From CAYMEK01 sp964389305 (GTDB taxonomy: Bacteria; Spirochaetota; Spirochaetia; SZUA-6; DRHE01): a stretch of 49,185 nucleotides of DNA. A model generated the notes under the pieces. It made no database searches, was not told the origin of the DNA, and worked only from the letters and a program-made list of their open reading frames with translations. The DNA lies in contig CAYMEK010000029.1 of NCBI GenBank assembly GCA_964389305.1, positions 1-49,185 of the forward strand, read 5' to 3'. Positions 42,330 to 49,185 of this stretch are shown in pieces. The number at the start of each line of letters is the position of its first letter. The first letter of the stretch is position 1. The translations under genes were made by a program, and so were the position numbers.

Positions 42330-42346
42330 CTGGCACGGCGTTTGCA
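42330..42346 (+). promoter_or_regulatory. Consensus sigma-54 promoter
   Basis: CTGGCACG, four bases (GCGT), then TTGCA matches the RpoN consensus YTGGCACG-N4-TTGCW at every fixed position; the invariant GG (42332-42333) and GC (42344-42345) are correctly spaced. The start point would fall near 42357, about 40 bases before the ATG of the next gene and upstream of its ribosome site. Confidence 0.82.
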
Positions 42347-42399
42347 ATCTCCATATGCATACCAAGAAGCTGCCTATAAAAAGCTGAAGGAGGCTGGAG

Positions 42400-43290
42400 A
42401 TGGAGGCCGTACCCCTCAATGCCCTGGTTTCGTACTATCAAAACACCGGACTGGGCCTGGCCGAAATTATGGAGAGGTTGTCCCGGCGCATTTACGAGTA
42501 TCCGAGGAGTAAAGCCGGCAGCGGTGAGGACGACTGCGGCGAGTTCTACCTGTTTTTCTACCCCCGGCTGCTGCGTATGCTGGCCAGGTTCCGGGATCAG
42601 GGCAAACCCTTCGAGTGGTACTTCAATTCCGTGCTGCGCTGGCAGTACACCGTATATTGCCGGTGGAAACGAAAAACCGAGCAAAGCTGGCGAGCGGGAC
42701 GCTGCCCCGATTTCTGGGAGCCGCCGGATTTCTCACCGTCCTTGCTCCCCGCTCCTGCGCTCGATGCGAGGTATGCCCGCGTAATTCCCATCGACCGCCG
42801 GGGATTGTTGCTGAAAGCCGCCGATCGCCGGCGTATTCTTTTCCTCGCTCTGAAGAATGCCCGCAGCCTGGATGATTCGGCGCTGGCCTCCATCGGCAGG
42901 CTGACCGGCGTGCAGGAAGAGCAGCTGGCCGCCCTGGTCGAGAAGCTGCGCGCCGATCTCTACGATCGGGAGATCCGGCTCCACAGGCTCTACGTCCGCC
43001 GCAACCGGACCTTCACCAGAATCTTGCTGCTCCAGCAGCAGCTGAGCTGTGAGGTCGAGACGGAGCGCAAGGCGGAGCTGGCTCTCAAGCTGGCCGGGCT
43101 GAGGAGCCGGCTGCGCTCGGCCCAGGCCAGAATCGCCCGCGTCAATCTGCGTCCCAGCAATCGACAGATCGCCGAGCTGCTCTCTGTGCCCAAGGGCACC
43201 GTGGACACCTCCCTGTTCTGGCTGCGCAACCGCCTGTCGGCCTGGGAGGCCCGCCAGCAGGAGCCGGACACGCTGCGGCAAAGCGCCTGA
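42400..43290 (+). CDS. Sigma-factor-like protein with region-4-type HTH, sigma-54 driven
   Basis: 296 residues, not a known family to me. The N-terminal part (residues about 45-90) resembles an ECF-like helical region (FYLFFYPRLLRMLARFRDQGKPFEWYF, broken here in the motif sense, with VLRWQYTVYCRWKRK). A long charged helical middle follows (about 150-245). The C-terminus RPSNRQIAELLSVPKGTV continues as a helix like the recognition helix of sigma region 4.2. It may be a sigma factor, an anti-sigma partner or a DNA-binding regulator. GAAGGAGG precedes the ATG, behind a consensus sigma-54 promoter. Confidence 0.6.
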   Translation: MEAVPLNALVSYYQNTGLGLAEIMERLSRRIYEYPRSKAGSGEDDCGEFYLFFYPRLLRMLARFRDQGKPFEWYFNSVLRWQYTVYCRWKRKTEQSWRAGRCPDFWEPPDFSPSLLPAPALDARYARVIPIDRRGLLLKAADRRRILFLALKNARSLDDSALASIGRLTGVQEEQLAALVEKLRADLYDREIRLHRLYVRRNRTFTRILLLQQQLSCEVETERKAELALKLAGLRSRLRSAQARIARVNLRPSNRQIAELLSVPKGTVDTSLFWLRNRLSAWEARQQEPDTLRQSA

Positions 43291-43319
43291 GTGCGCCTGG
43301 AACCTTGGAGGACGCTGCA

Positions 43320-43382
43320 ATGACACGCTATTTTGCCCGCGGTCATGTAAAACGCTGGGTCAGGTTTTTGAGGCAGGTCGGC
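43320..43382 (+). pseudogene. Truncated start of a lost gene
   Basis: An ATG eight bases behind a perfect GGAGG, 29 bases after the sigma-like gene, opens MTRYFARGHVKRWVRFLRQVG. From about 43383 the frame runs antisense through the cupin gene and no longer looks like coding sequence. It looks like a gene of the sigma-54 operon cut by the junction with the liv block. Confidence 0.45.
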
Positions 43383-43859
43383 TCAGCTGCGGTCTTTGAG
43401 CTGCTCCAGAGTAAGCGGGGGGCCCCAGGTGTCTCCCTGCCGCAGACGACGCGTGTACTGCGGGGTGAGCGAAATATCCATGAAGAGGATAGGAGAGTCA
43501 ACCCGCGTGAAAGTGAGTGGACAGTGGACCATCCCTTTCGGTATGAACACGCTCGCTGCAGTGGTAACGAGATGGCGTTCCTGTTCCTCACCGAGGAACA
43601 ACTCGATCTCGGCGCCGAAGTCGAAGAGGTTCATCGAGTTACCGCCCATGAAACAGATGATCTGGTCGAAGTCGTGCTTCATGGGTTCTGTTTCCATCCT
43701 CCACGGAGCGGTGATGCACGAACAGCCCATCACGAAACCGGGGCCATCCCACCGTTGTGCCGCAGTCAACCCAAAGATGGGCTGTGTCTGGTGCTCGGGG
43801 ACCATCACGGGACCCCGCGGCTCGACAGCGATGAGATGGCCGTATTTGCCGATATTCAT
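43383..43859 (-). CDS. Cupin-like protein at the end of the liv operon
   Basis: 158 residues from MNIGKYGHLIAVEP (GGGAGA precedes it). The central region reads like a beta-barrel cupin (DQIICFMGGNSMNLFDFGAE, then IELFLGEEQERHLV, ASVFIPKGMVHCPLTF), with His in PKGMVHCP as a likely metal ligand. It lies 60 bases downstream of livF on the same strand, so it may process or sense the imported compound. Function unknown. Confidence 0.65.
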   Translation of the reverse strand: MNIGKYGHLIAVEPRGPVMVPEHQTQPIFGLTAAQRWDGPGFVMGCSCITAPWRMETEPMKHDFDQIICFMGGNSMNLFDFGAEIELFLGEEQERHLVTTAASVFIPKGMVHCPLTFTRVDSPILFMDISLTPQYTRRLRQGDTWGPPLTLEQLKDRS

Positions 43860-43919
43860 TACTTTCTCCCAATAATTCCGGCTGTGGTCCAGCACGGTTC
43901 CTTGGCTTCCACCGTCCTC

Positions 43920-44618
43920 TCAGGCTCCCAGGTACTTCAGCAGAGTGGCCGGAGGAACCTCCACGGTCTTGCCGCTGTAGACAACCTGACCCTTTTCCAG
44001 GATGTAGCAGCGGCTACTCACTGCCATGGCGAACTTGACGTTCTGTTCGGCGAGCAGAATCGAGACTCCCGTGCCTCGCAACTCCACGATGATCTGCTCC
44101 AGCTCCCTGATGATTAGGGGAGCTAGACCTTCACAGATCTCGTCCAAAAGAAGCATTGTCGGGTTCTGCATCAGGCTGCGGGCGATGGCAAGCATCTGCT
44201 GCTCACCGCCGCTCAGGCTCCTGCCCATGAAGCTCTCGCGCTCCTTGAGCACGGGGAAAAACTCGTAGATCCGCTGCAGGTTCCACCGTGCCGTCTGATC
44301 CTTCCCGCGGCGCACCCCGATAATCAGGTTTTCCCGCGTGGTCAGGTTGGGGAAGATATGACGTCCCTGGGGGATGTACCCCATCCCCATTCGGTTGATC
44401 TGGTGCGGTCGGAAGCCGCCGATCTCCTTCCCGTTGAATCGGACATTGCCGCTCTGGGGCTTGACCATTCCCATAATGGTCTTGAGCGTGGTGGTCTTTC
44501 CGACACCATTACGGCCCAGGATGCAGACGGTCTCGGAGGCAGCGACATCGAGGTCAATACCGAAGAGGATCTGGCTCATGCCGTAGCTCGCTGTAAGATG
44601 CTCGGTTTCCAATGTCAT
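43920..44618 (-). CDS. livF: ABC importer ATPase LivF type
   Basis: 232 residues, branched-chain-amino-acid/amide type. Walker A ILGRNGVGKTTTLKT, Q-loop YIPQGRHIFPNL, signature LSGGEQQMLAIARSL, Walker B MLLLDEICEGLAP with Cys where Leu or Ser is usual, H-loop region LLAEQNVKFA. The start codon overlaps the livG stop by four bases. Confidence 0.93.
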   Translation of the reverse strand: MTLETEHLTASYGMSQILFGIDLDVAASETVCILGRNGVGKTTTLKTIMGMVKPQSGNVRFNGKEIGGFRPHQINRMGMGYIPQGRHIFPNLTTRENLIIGVRRGKDQTARWNLQRIYEFFPVLKERESFMGRSLSGGEQQMLAIARSLMQNPTMLLLDEICEGLAPLIIRELEQIIVELRGTGVSILLAEQNVKFAMAVSSRCYILEKGQVVYSGKTVEVPPATLLKYLGA

Positions 44619-45167
44619 ACGGTTTTCTCGCCGAGGTATGTGTCCTGGACAAGCTTGTTGGCTCTGATCTCAACCGGAGCCCCACTGGCGATAATCGCCC
44701 CCTGGTGCATGACAGTGATCTCGTCAGCGTAGTTGAAGACGATGTCCATATCGTGCTCGATGAACAAGATGGTCAGGTTGCGCTCGGAAGCCAACCTCTG
44801 TATCAGTCGCATGACCTCATTACCTTCTGCCTGCGACACCCCCGCAGTCGGCTCATCAAGGAGGAGCAGCGATGGCTGAAGTCCCAATGTAATGCCTATC
44901 TCCAAGCGACGCTGGTCGCCGTAGGACAGGTAGCCGGCCACCTCCTGTTCCAATGCTAGAAGGCCGACGGAGTCGAGAATAGTGTGCACTTCTTCCCGAA
45001 AAGCGTACTTTCCCGGAGCGAGCATGGAGTAGNNNNNNNNNNNNNNNNNNNNNNNNNNNNNNNNNNNNNNNNNNNNNNNNNNNNNNNNNNNNNNNNNNNN
45101 NNNNNNNNNNNNNNNNNNNNNNNNNNNNNNNNAAATCCTTTATCAGCCCGATTGTCCTCAGAATCAT
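44615..45167 (-). CDS. livG: ABC importer ATPase LivG type, interrupted by the assembly gap
   Basis: The C-terminal 139 residues (from the gap edge) include LSYGDQRRLEIG, where the signature Ser-Gly-Gly reads SYG, then LLLLDEPTAGVSQ (Walker B) and LFIEHDMDIVF (H-loop). On the far side of the Ns a start at 45167 (MILRTIGLIKDF) behind GGAGGA, overlapping the livM stop as ATGA, fits the LivG N-terminus. A normal LivG of about 250 residues needs some 300 bases more than the fragments shown, so the 100 Ns do not measure the true gap, and Walker A is missing from view. Confidence 0.85.
45033..45132. other. Assembly gap (100 N)
   Basis: Exactly 100 Ns, the conventional filler for a scaffold gap of unknown size, inside livG. 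Confidence 0.99.
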
Positions 45168-46135
45168 CCCGATGGTTCCTCCGGTTCGCTGGCGACGATC
45201 TCCCGATGAGAGGATGCCCTCTTCCTCACTTGTCGTCCGCCCAGGATGCCTCCCCTGAATACGATGACGCACCCGATGATGATGATTCCCAGGATCCCTT
45301 GCCACAGGTAGATGTAGTTGGAGATTTCCGTGATGATGATCGTCGTAATAGCCGCTCCGATGCTTGGACCCATGAAGGTAGACATTCCTCCGATCAGGCA
45401 CATCATAAGACCTTGCGCCGACAGGAGGGCGTTCAGGTAGGCAGGGAACGCGCCGCCGTTCTGCATGGCCAGCAGGATACCAGCCACCGAGGTAAAAAAT
45501 CCGCTGATAACAAAGACCGCCAACCGGAACCTGCGGGTGCTGACGCCGAGAAACTTCAGACGTTCCTCATTTTCCCGCAAACCCTGTGCAATCTTGAAAA
45601 AATTCGAACCCACGATGATGCGCATGATCACGTAGCACAGAACCACGACGCCAAGTACGAACAGATTGAAACTGAGGCTGTCGGTCAGGAACTCAGGTCG
45701 GATTGCTCCGGCCAAGCCGGCGTCCCCCCCGATTGCGAGCCACTTGTTGGAAATCGTGAAAAAGAGAATGTTGAAGCTGAGGTGCAGCAGGCCGAAGGTC
45801 ATCTCCTCGCCCCGCAGGCAGAGAAAGCCAATGAAGATATTCGCGATAAGCGAGATCCCGAGGGAGCCGAGGGCGGCGAGCCCCAGAGGTACCGCCGCCT
45901 TCACGAACAGAATCGTATAAGCATACGCACTGATACCCATGAACATCGCCTGTCCGAGCGGCATCATACCCGCATATCCCAACTCGAGGTTGAGGCTGGT
46001 GGCGAACAACGCCATTATTAGGATTTTTGTCAGCAGGCCGGTCCAGTCCTCCGGCAACACAAACGCCAGTGCCATGAGGGCAAGGACAAGCAGAACGCTT
46101 CCCCCGATGGTCTTGATCCGAGGTGGCAACAGCAC
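45164..46135 (-). CDS. livM: ABC importer permease LivM type
   Basis: Inner-membrane permease with about ten hydrophobic segments; GGSVLLVLALMALAFVLPEDW starts the first. LNLELGYAGMMPLGQAMFMG is the family's core motif, and GAFPAYLNALLSAQGLMMCL and GGMSTFMGPSIGAA are the late ones. The start is taken at GTG 46135 because AGGGAGAG lies eight bases upstream; TTG at 46159 would overlap livH by 20 bases. The last about 25 residues are charged (RKRASSHREIVASEPEE). Confidence 0.9.
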   Translation of the reverse strand: MLLPPRIKTIGGSVLLVLALMALAFVLPEDWTGLLTKILIMALFATSLNLELGYAGMMPLGQAMFMGISAYAYTILFVKAAVPLGLAALGSLGISLIANIFIGFLCLRGEEMTFGLLHLSFNILFFTISNKWLAIGGDAGLAGAIRPEFLTDSLSFNLFVLGVVVLCYVIMRIIVGSNFFKIAQGLRENEERLKFLGVSTRRFRLAVFVISGFFTSVAGILLAMQNGGAFPAYLNALLSAQGLMMCLIGGMSTFMGPSIGAAITTIIITEISNYIYLWQGILGIIIIGCVIVFRGGILGGRQVRKRASSHREIVASEPEEPSG

Positions 46136-46139
46136 GGTA

Positions 46140-47003
46140 TCAGCTCTCCCTTGCTGCAAAAAGCCCCTGGGGCCTTACCAGCAGTACGACAATCATCAGC
46201 ACCGCGGGAATGAGGCTGTAGAACCAAGGCAGCAGCATCGACCCGAATGCATTCACGAGCCCAACGATTAACGAGGCGTACAGAGCCCCGAACATGCTCT
46301 TGATGCCGCCGATGATGAGAACCGTCAGGACCGCAAACAGGATCGTCATCGACTGCTGCACCGCGATGCCCATGATCGGCGCCATCAGAACGCCGGCCAT
46401 GCCGCTGAGTCCTACACCGAACATGAACATCACGGTATAGAGTCGCCGTACGTCGATGCCGAGACTCTCCACTGTTTCCCGATCGCTGATGATTGCTCGG
46501 ATGAGCATGCCCAGTCGTGTGTGGTTGAACATGAGCCTGAGCCCGACAGCGACCAGACTGCTGACGAGAACGATGAAAACGTAATACACGGGGAAATCGA
46601 TCCCCAGTAACGCGAACGAGGAGCTAAGCACGGGCGGCACGATTACGACCCGCATCCCATATCCCCAGATCGCGGTCATTCCGTCGGTGATGAGGAATGC
46701 CACGCCCATCGTGAGCAGTAGCTGGTACAGCATGTTCTTGCCGTACAAAGGGCGCAGCAGGAGCTCGGTCAGCCCTCCCAGGATCGCCACCACCAATGGA
46801 CCGAAGAGCAACGCCCACCAGAAGCCGAGGATCTGGACAACCGTGAAGCAGAGAAACGCTCCCAAAATGAAGAACGCTCCCTGACCGAAGTTGATGACGT
46901 TCATTCCGCTGATGACCAGCGACACGCCGGCGGCCATGAGGAAAGTCACCATACCGCTGCTGATTCCTATCAGAGACTGACGAATGAAATCCGTTACCTG
47001 CAT
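46140..47003 (-). CDS. livH: ABC importer permease LivH type
   Basis: 287-residue inner-membrane permease. Core motif VSLVISGMNVINFGQGAFFIL, then GMLIRAIISDRETVESLGID as the cytoplasmic coupling segment, and GGIKSMFGALYASLIVG near the end. It is separated from the binding-protein gene by 116 bases that contain a strong hairpin. Confidence 0.92.
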   Translation of the reverse strand: MQVTDFIRQSLIGISSGMVTFLMAAGVSLVISGMNVINFGQGAFFILGAFLCFTVVQILGFWWALLFGPLVVAILGGLTELLLRPLYGKNMLYQLLLTMGVAFLITDGMTAIWGYGMRVVIVPPVLSSSFALLGIDFPVYYVFIVLVSSLVAVGLRLMFNHTRLGMLIRAIISDRETVESLGIDVRRLYTVMFMFGVGLSGMAGVLMAPIMGIAVQQSMTILFAVLTVLIIGGIKSMFGALYASLIVGLVNAFGSMLLPWFYSLIPAVLMIVVLLVRPQGLFAARES

Positions 47004-47072
47004 TTCTCACACCCCGTACTACGGAGACCCCCGCCTTCGCGCACTTCAGAATCGACCGCAGAGAACGCAAAG

Positions 47073-47104
47073 GTCCATCCGCAGGCGGACGCCTGCGGAT
47101 GGAC
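47073..47104. other. 15-bp perfect hairpin between livK and livH
   Basis: GTCCATCCGCAGGCG and CGCCTGCGGATGGAC are exact complements separated by two bases. There is no T-run in the minus direction. Located just after the binding-protein stop, it could protect the upstream mRNA and lower expression of the permease genes, the usual way to make more binding protein than membrane parts. Confidence 0.7.
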
Positions 47105-47119
47105 AGTGTGTCACAATCC

Positions 47120-48325
47120 CTACTTGATCTTGCCAGCCTTATAGGCGTTCATCTCCGCCTCGCTGGGGAAGATGTCCGCACCGTACTTGATAAGGTTAGT
47201 GGCGATGGCGATCGGCCAGTCCTTGGAATAAGTGGAGGTGCCGAAATACAGAGGGAAGATAGCCTGGTGATCAAACTCCCGGAAATAGACTTCCCCGATC
47301 GGCGAATCGAACTTGGTCGTCTCGATCGCTTTGACTATCGCATCTGGACTCAGACTGCTTGCCTCCCGCAGCGCTGCAACGGCAGCCAGAATGGCCAACT
47401 CCCACGTCATCGTGATGTCCGCCGGATACAGCTTGGTCTTGGCGAAGTACGCCTTGGTGAACGCCGCCATCTTCGGGTCGCTGGAGTAGAAGGGGCTCCA
47501 CAGAACAGCCTGGACTCCCTTCGGATAGGACTTGCCGAACGGCTCGGTGTTATCCGGCCCCAGTATGTAGAGGCCCATGACCTTAGTCCTGTTGAAGAGA
47601 TTGAAACGCTGGGCTTGCTGGGCAAAAGCGACCCAGGTGGGGCCCGCATGCGTTTCCACGATCAGGTCGGGCCTCTTTGCCAGCGCAGCGGAAATAATGC
47701 CGGAAAGGTCGGTTTCCGCCTGGCTTGTCCGCGAAGCGCCCAGGTCCACGACGCTCGGCTTCAGTTTCTTGATCTCGTACCAAAAAAAGGTATGAAGGTC
47801 CGTCGGAACACCGCCCTCGGGTCCGATGTAGTATGCGGAGTTGACGCCTTCGTCGGCGGCCGCTCGAGCCATTACCTTCGCCATGGCCCATGCTGCCGGT
47901 CCGGAGGTGAACGAGTACTTCGTGAAATTGTCGATGCTCACCTTGGTCGACATCGAGCAGGTCATGATAATGGGGAACCGGTTCGCTCGGGCCCACTGGG
48001 CAGCCGCGGGACCGCAGGTGTCGAGGAAGGGACCAAGGATGATCGATACTCCTTCCGCCTTGAGCTCGTTGAGCTTCTGGGGCACTATACTCGGGTCTCC
48101 CTGGTCGTCCTTGGTGATGAGCTGCAATTGGCGTCCCCTGATTCCCCCCGCCTTGTTGATGTCATCGATGACCATCTGCACGGCGGGCAGCTGGTAGTTG
48201 AGCACTGACGCGAATCCCCCGCTCATCACAAACAAGCCACCGATTTTGATTGGCTCCTCGGCGAACAAGAAGCCCGCGAGCAAGAACAGAACCATGACCG
48301 CAAAGGCAAGTTTTTTCCTTCTCAT
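47120..48325 (-). CDS. Branched-chain amino acid/amide-type binding protein (LivK-like)
   Basis: 401 residues from MRRKKLAFAVMVLFLLAGFLFAEE, where the signal peptide ends near LFA. Type I periplasmic-binding fold (Peripla_BP_6): IKIGGLFVMSGGFASVLNYQ, VIDDINKAGGIRGRQLQLI, GVSIILGPFLDTCGPA, DLIVETHAGPTW, SYPKGVQAVLWSPFYS. The start at 48325 is preceded by GAGGAG. The ligand may be an amino acid, urea, amide or aromatic acid; sequence does not decide. First gene of the operon. Confidence 0.9.
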   Translation of the reverse strand: MRRKKLAFAVMVLFLLAGFLFAEEPIKIGGLFVMSGGFASVLNYQLPAVQMVIDDINKAGGIRGRQLQLITKDDQGDPSIVPQKLNELKAEGVSIILGPFLDTCGPAAAQWARANRFPIIMTCSMSTKVSIDNFTKYSFTSGPAAWAMAKVMARAAADEGVNSAYYIGPEGGVPTDLHTFFWYEIKKLKPSVVDLGASRTSQAETDLSGIISAALAKRPDLIVETHAGPTWVAFAQQAQRFNLFNRTKVMGLYILGPDNTEPFGKSYPKGVQAVLWSPFYSSDPKMAAFTKAYFAKTKLYPADITMTWELAILAAVAALREASSLSPDAIVKAIETTKFDSPIGEVYFREFDHQAIFPLYFGTSTYSKDWPIAIATNLIKYGADIFPSEAEMNAYKAGKIK

Positions 48326-48865
48326 GTTGTACTCCTCTGTTTTTTTATAGACATGGGCTATCAACTCCCATGCATTCTAAAATCAATCGCTACAACTCAC
48401 AGAATCTTGTCGGTAGGACGGCAAAAATAGGTTCTAGTACGTACGGATAACAGATCCTCCTCGGGAAAATCCTCGCCTACAAAGCTTTTCTCAAGATTTA
48501 CCCAGTAATTATCCCTCAGGCCAAACAACACCAACGGTGTGTAGAAATTGTAGAAGTTGCCTCAACGTTGTTTTTTGATTCATACTCGACATTTTTCTAT
48601 TCCACTTATAATCACCGACGAAACCTATGTTTGAATTCCTAAAGAATACAACTGCCAAACTTGAAGTATACAACATGTATTTAAAATATGCAACTAGTTT
48701 TTTGAAGATTTTAGGAATTTATTTGAACAATCAGGTCCAAGGTCTCACCCGGCAGATCCCACTGTGCCTTTCTTTCCCCCTAGAGGTACTGCATGGAAAG
48801 TTTGCGCACAAATTCCCTTTACAAGTTCCCCTCCCGATGGGCAAGATCCGCAAGGTTTTAGGCTT
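48326..48865. other. Intergenic control region of the liv operon
   Basis: About 540 AT-rich bases with no convincing gene. A 6-bp hairpin (CATGGG at 48352-48357, CCCATG at 48367-48372) lies in the livK leader. GTATAC at 48666-48671, within TGAAGTATACAACA, resembles the core of FCD-type GntR operators. Frames on the plus strand are short and lack ribosome sites. Confidence 0.4.
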
Positions 48866-49185
48866 TCATGAAAGGCTGCTGTCTAAGGGTGCTTCACTCT
48901 GACGGATAGATTCACTCTTTTTCAAGTGAATTTTATAAGTATCTCCCAACTGGGTGGTATACGATTGTATATTGTAAAAAAAGTCCAATGCTGCGTCTTT
49001 GCAGCTTTGAATGTGCCTATACATCGCTTGCTGCGCTTTGGGAAAGTTGCGGTTAAGCAGAAGATCTAGGACTTCAAGATGTTCTTTGCAGGCATCATGG
49101 ATTTTTGTTTCATGCTGTTTGGTCGAAATGATGATTCTAGTATTTATATCAAAAATCTTACGCATCATTTCGATAATGAATCGAT
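48866..49185 (-). CDS. GntR-family regulator, FCD effector domain (5' partial)
   Basis: Only the C-terminal about 106 residues are inside the window; the frame is open to the right edge (RFIIEMMRKIFDINTRIII). The helical pattern KEHLEVLDLLLNRNFPKA followed by AMYRHIQSC matches the end of FCD domains, where the His residues bind metal or ligand. The N-terminal winged helix lies outside. It is the first gene to the right of the liv operon and the natural candidate for its regulator. Confidence 0.68.
   Translation of the reverse strand, partial: RFIIEMMRKIFDINTRIIISTKQHETKIHDACKEHLEVLDLLLNRNFPKAQQAMYRHIQSCKDAALDFFYNIQSYTTQLGDTYKIHLKKSESIRQSEAPLDSSLS

Noticed and set aside
43305..44117. 270-codon plus-strand frame after the sigma-like gene as one full gene
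   Set aside because: Only its first about 20 codons look like a real gene start; the remainder is antisense to the cupin and livF genes.
44984..46021. Frames reading through the N block on either strand
   Set aside because: They translate Ns and run antisense to livM or out of frame with livG.
1..49185. CRISPR arrays, rRNA genes, prophage structural genes or toxin-antitoxin pairs
   Set aside because: No regularly spaced direct repeats, rRNA-like segments or recognisable phage or toxin proteins were seen on reading both strands.

Overview
The window (49,185 bases, one 100-N assembly gap at 45033-45132) reads as a chromosomal contig of a spirochaete-like bacterium of fairly high GC. The pointers are solute-binding proteins whose signal peptides end in AGGQKE/AGGTEE-type sequences, an abundance of ABC importers, a CHASE2-adenylate cyclase and a PilZ protein. 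This is an inference from protein style; there is no rRNA here to place it. Most of the window is dense protein coding with short spacers. Two blocks differ in base use: a clearly AT-richer island (about 28.17-37.06 kb) and a liv transport block at the right end (43.38 kb to the edge).

Left part, 1-9.6 kb: a CHASE2/class III nucleotide cyclase cut by the window edge, a convergent PilZ protein, then a divergent two-sided block. On the minus strand lie GTP cyclohydrolase II (ribA) and a CDP-alcohol phosphatidyltransferase. On the plus strand lie a stand-alone RibD-type reductase, an MDR dehydrogenase, a 6-pyruvoyl-tetrahydropterin-synthase-like protein with a Glu in place of the catalytic Cys, a GT4 glycosyltransferase and a methyltransferase. 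The genes overlap or nearly touch, but the rest of the riboflavin pathway is missing. I read this as a possible pathway from GTP to a glycosylated or methylated, perhaps lipid-linked, pyrimidine or pterin. It is the best candidate here for an undescribed system.

Middle part, 9.6-28 kb: a SWIM/SNF2 helicase, two exported proteins (one with NlpC/P60-like Cys/His elements), adenosine deaminase, a small unknown protein with FAH-family and hotdog enzymes, an MBL-fold hydrolase downstream of a spermidine/iron-type ABC importer, a divergent DeoR-like regulator, a penicillin-acylase-family enzyme, a LarA-like protein and an exported dienelactone hydrolase.

Island, 28.17-37.06 kb: a tRNA-Leu(GAG) gene on the minus strand at 37063-37147 has its 3' part repeated (56 of 58 bases) at 28116-28173, the signature of integration at a tRNA gene. 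Between the copies lie a TolC relic, a LacI regulator with its own promoter and a 28-bp operator, a transaldolase-family enzyme, a fructose/ribose-type ABC importer (permease, binding protein, single-domain ATPase), a GH32 fructosidase, a relic of a second GH32 gene start and a decayed IS110-type transposase. The cargo would cleave fructosides, import the sugar and feed it into sugar-phosphate metabolism. No integrase remains.

Right part, 37.3-49.2 kb: a cyclic-2,3-diphosphoglycerate-synthetase-like GTPase beside an ornithine carbamoyltransferase, a small exported protein, an M24 peptidase, a DHH phosphoesterase, and a protein with a sigma-region-4-like end preceded by a perfect-consensus sigma-54 promoter. 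A gene start cut short at about 43380 then marks a junction to a minus-strand branched-chain amino-acid-type (liv) ABC operon with a cupin protein and a GntR/FCD regulator cut by the window edge.
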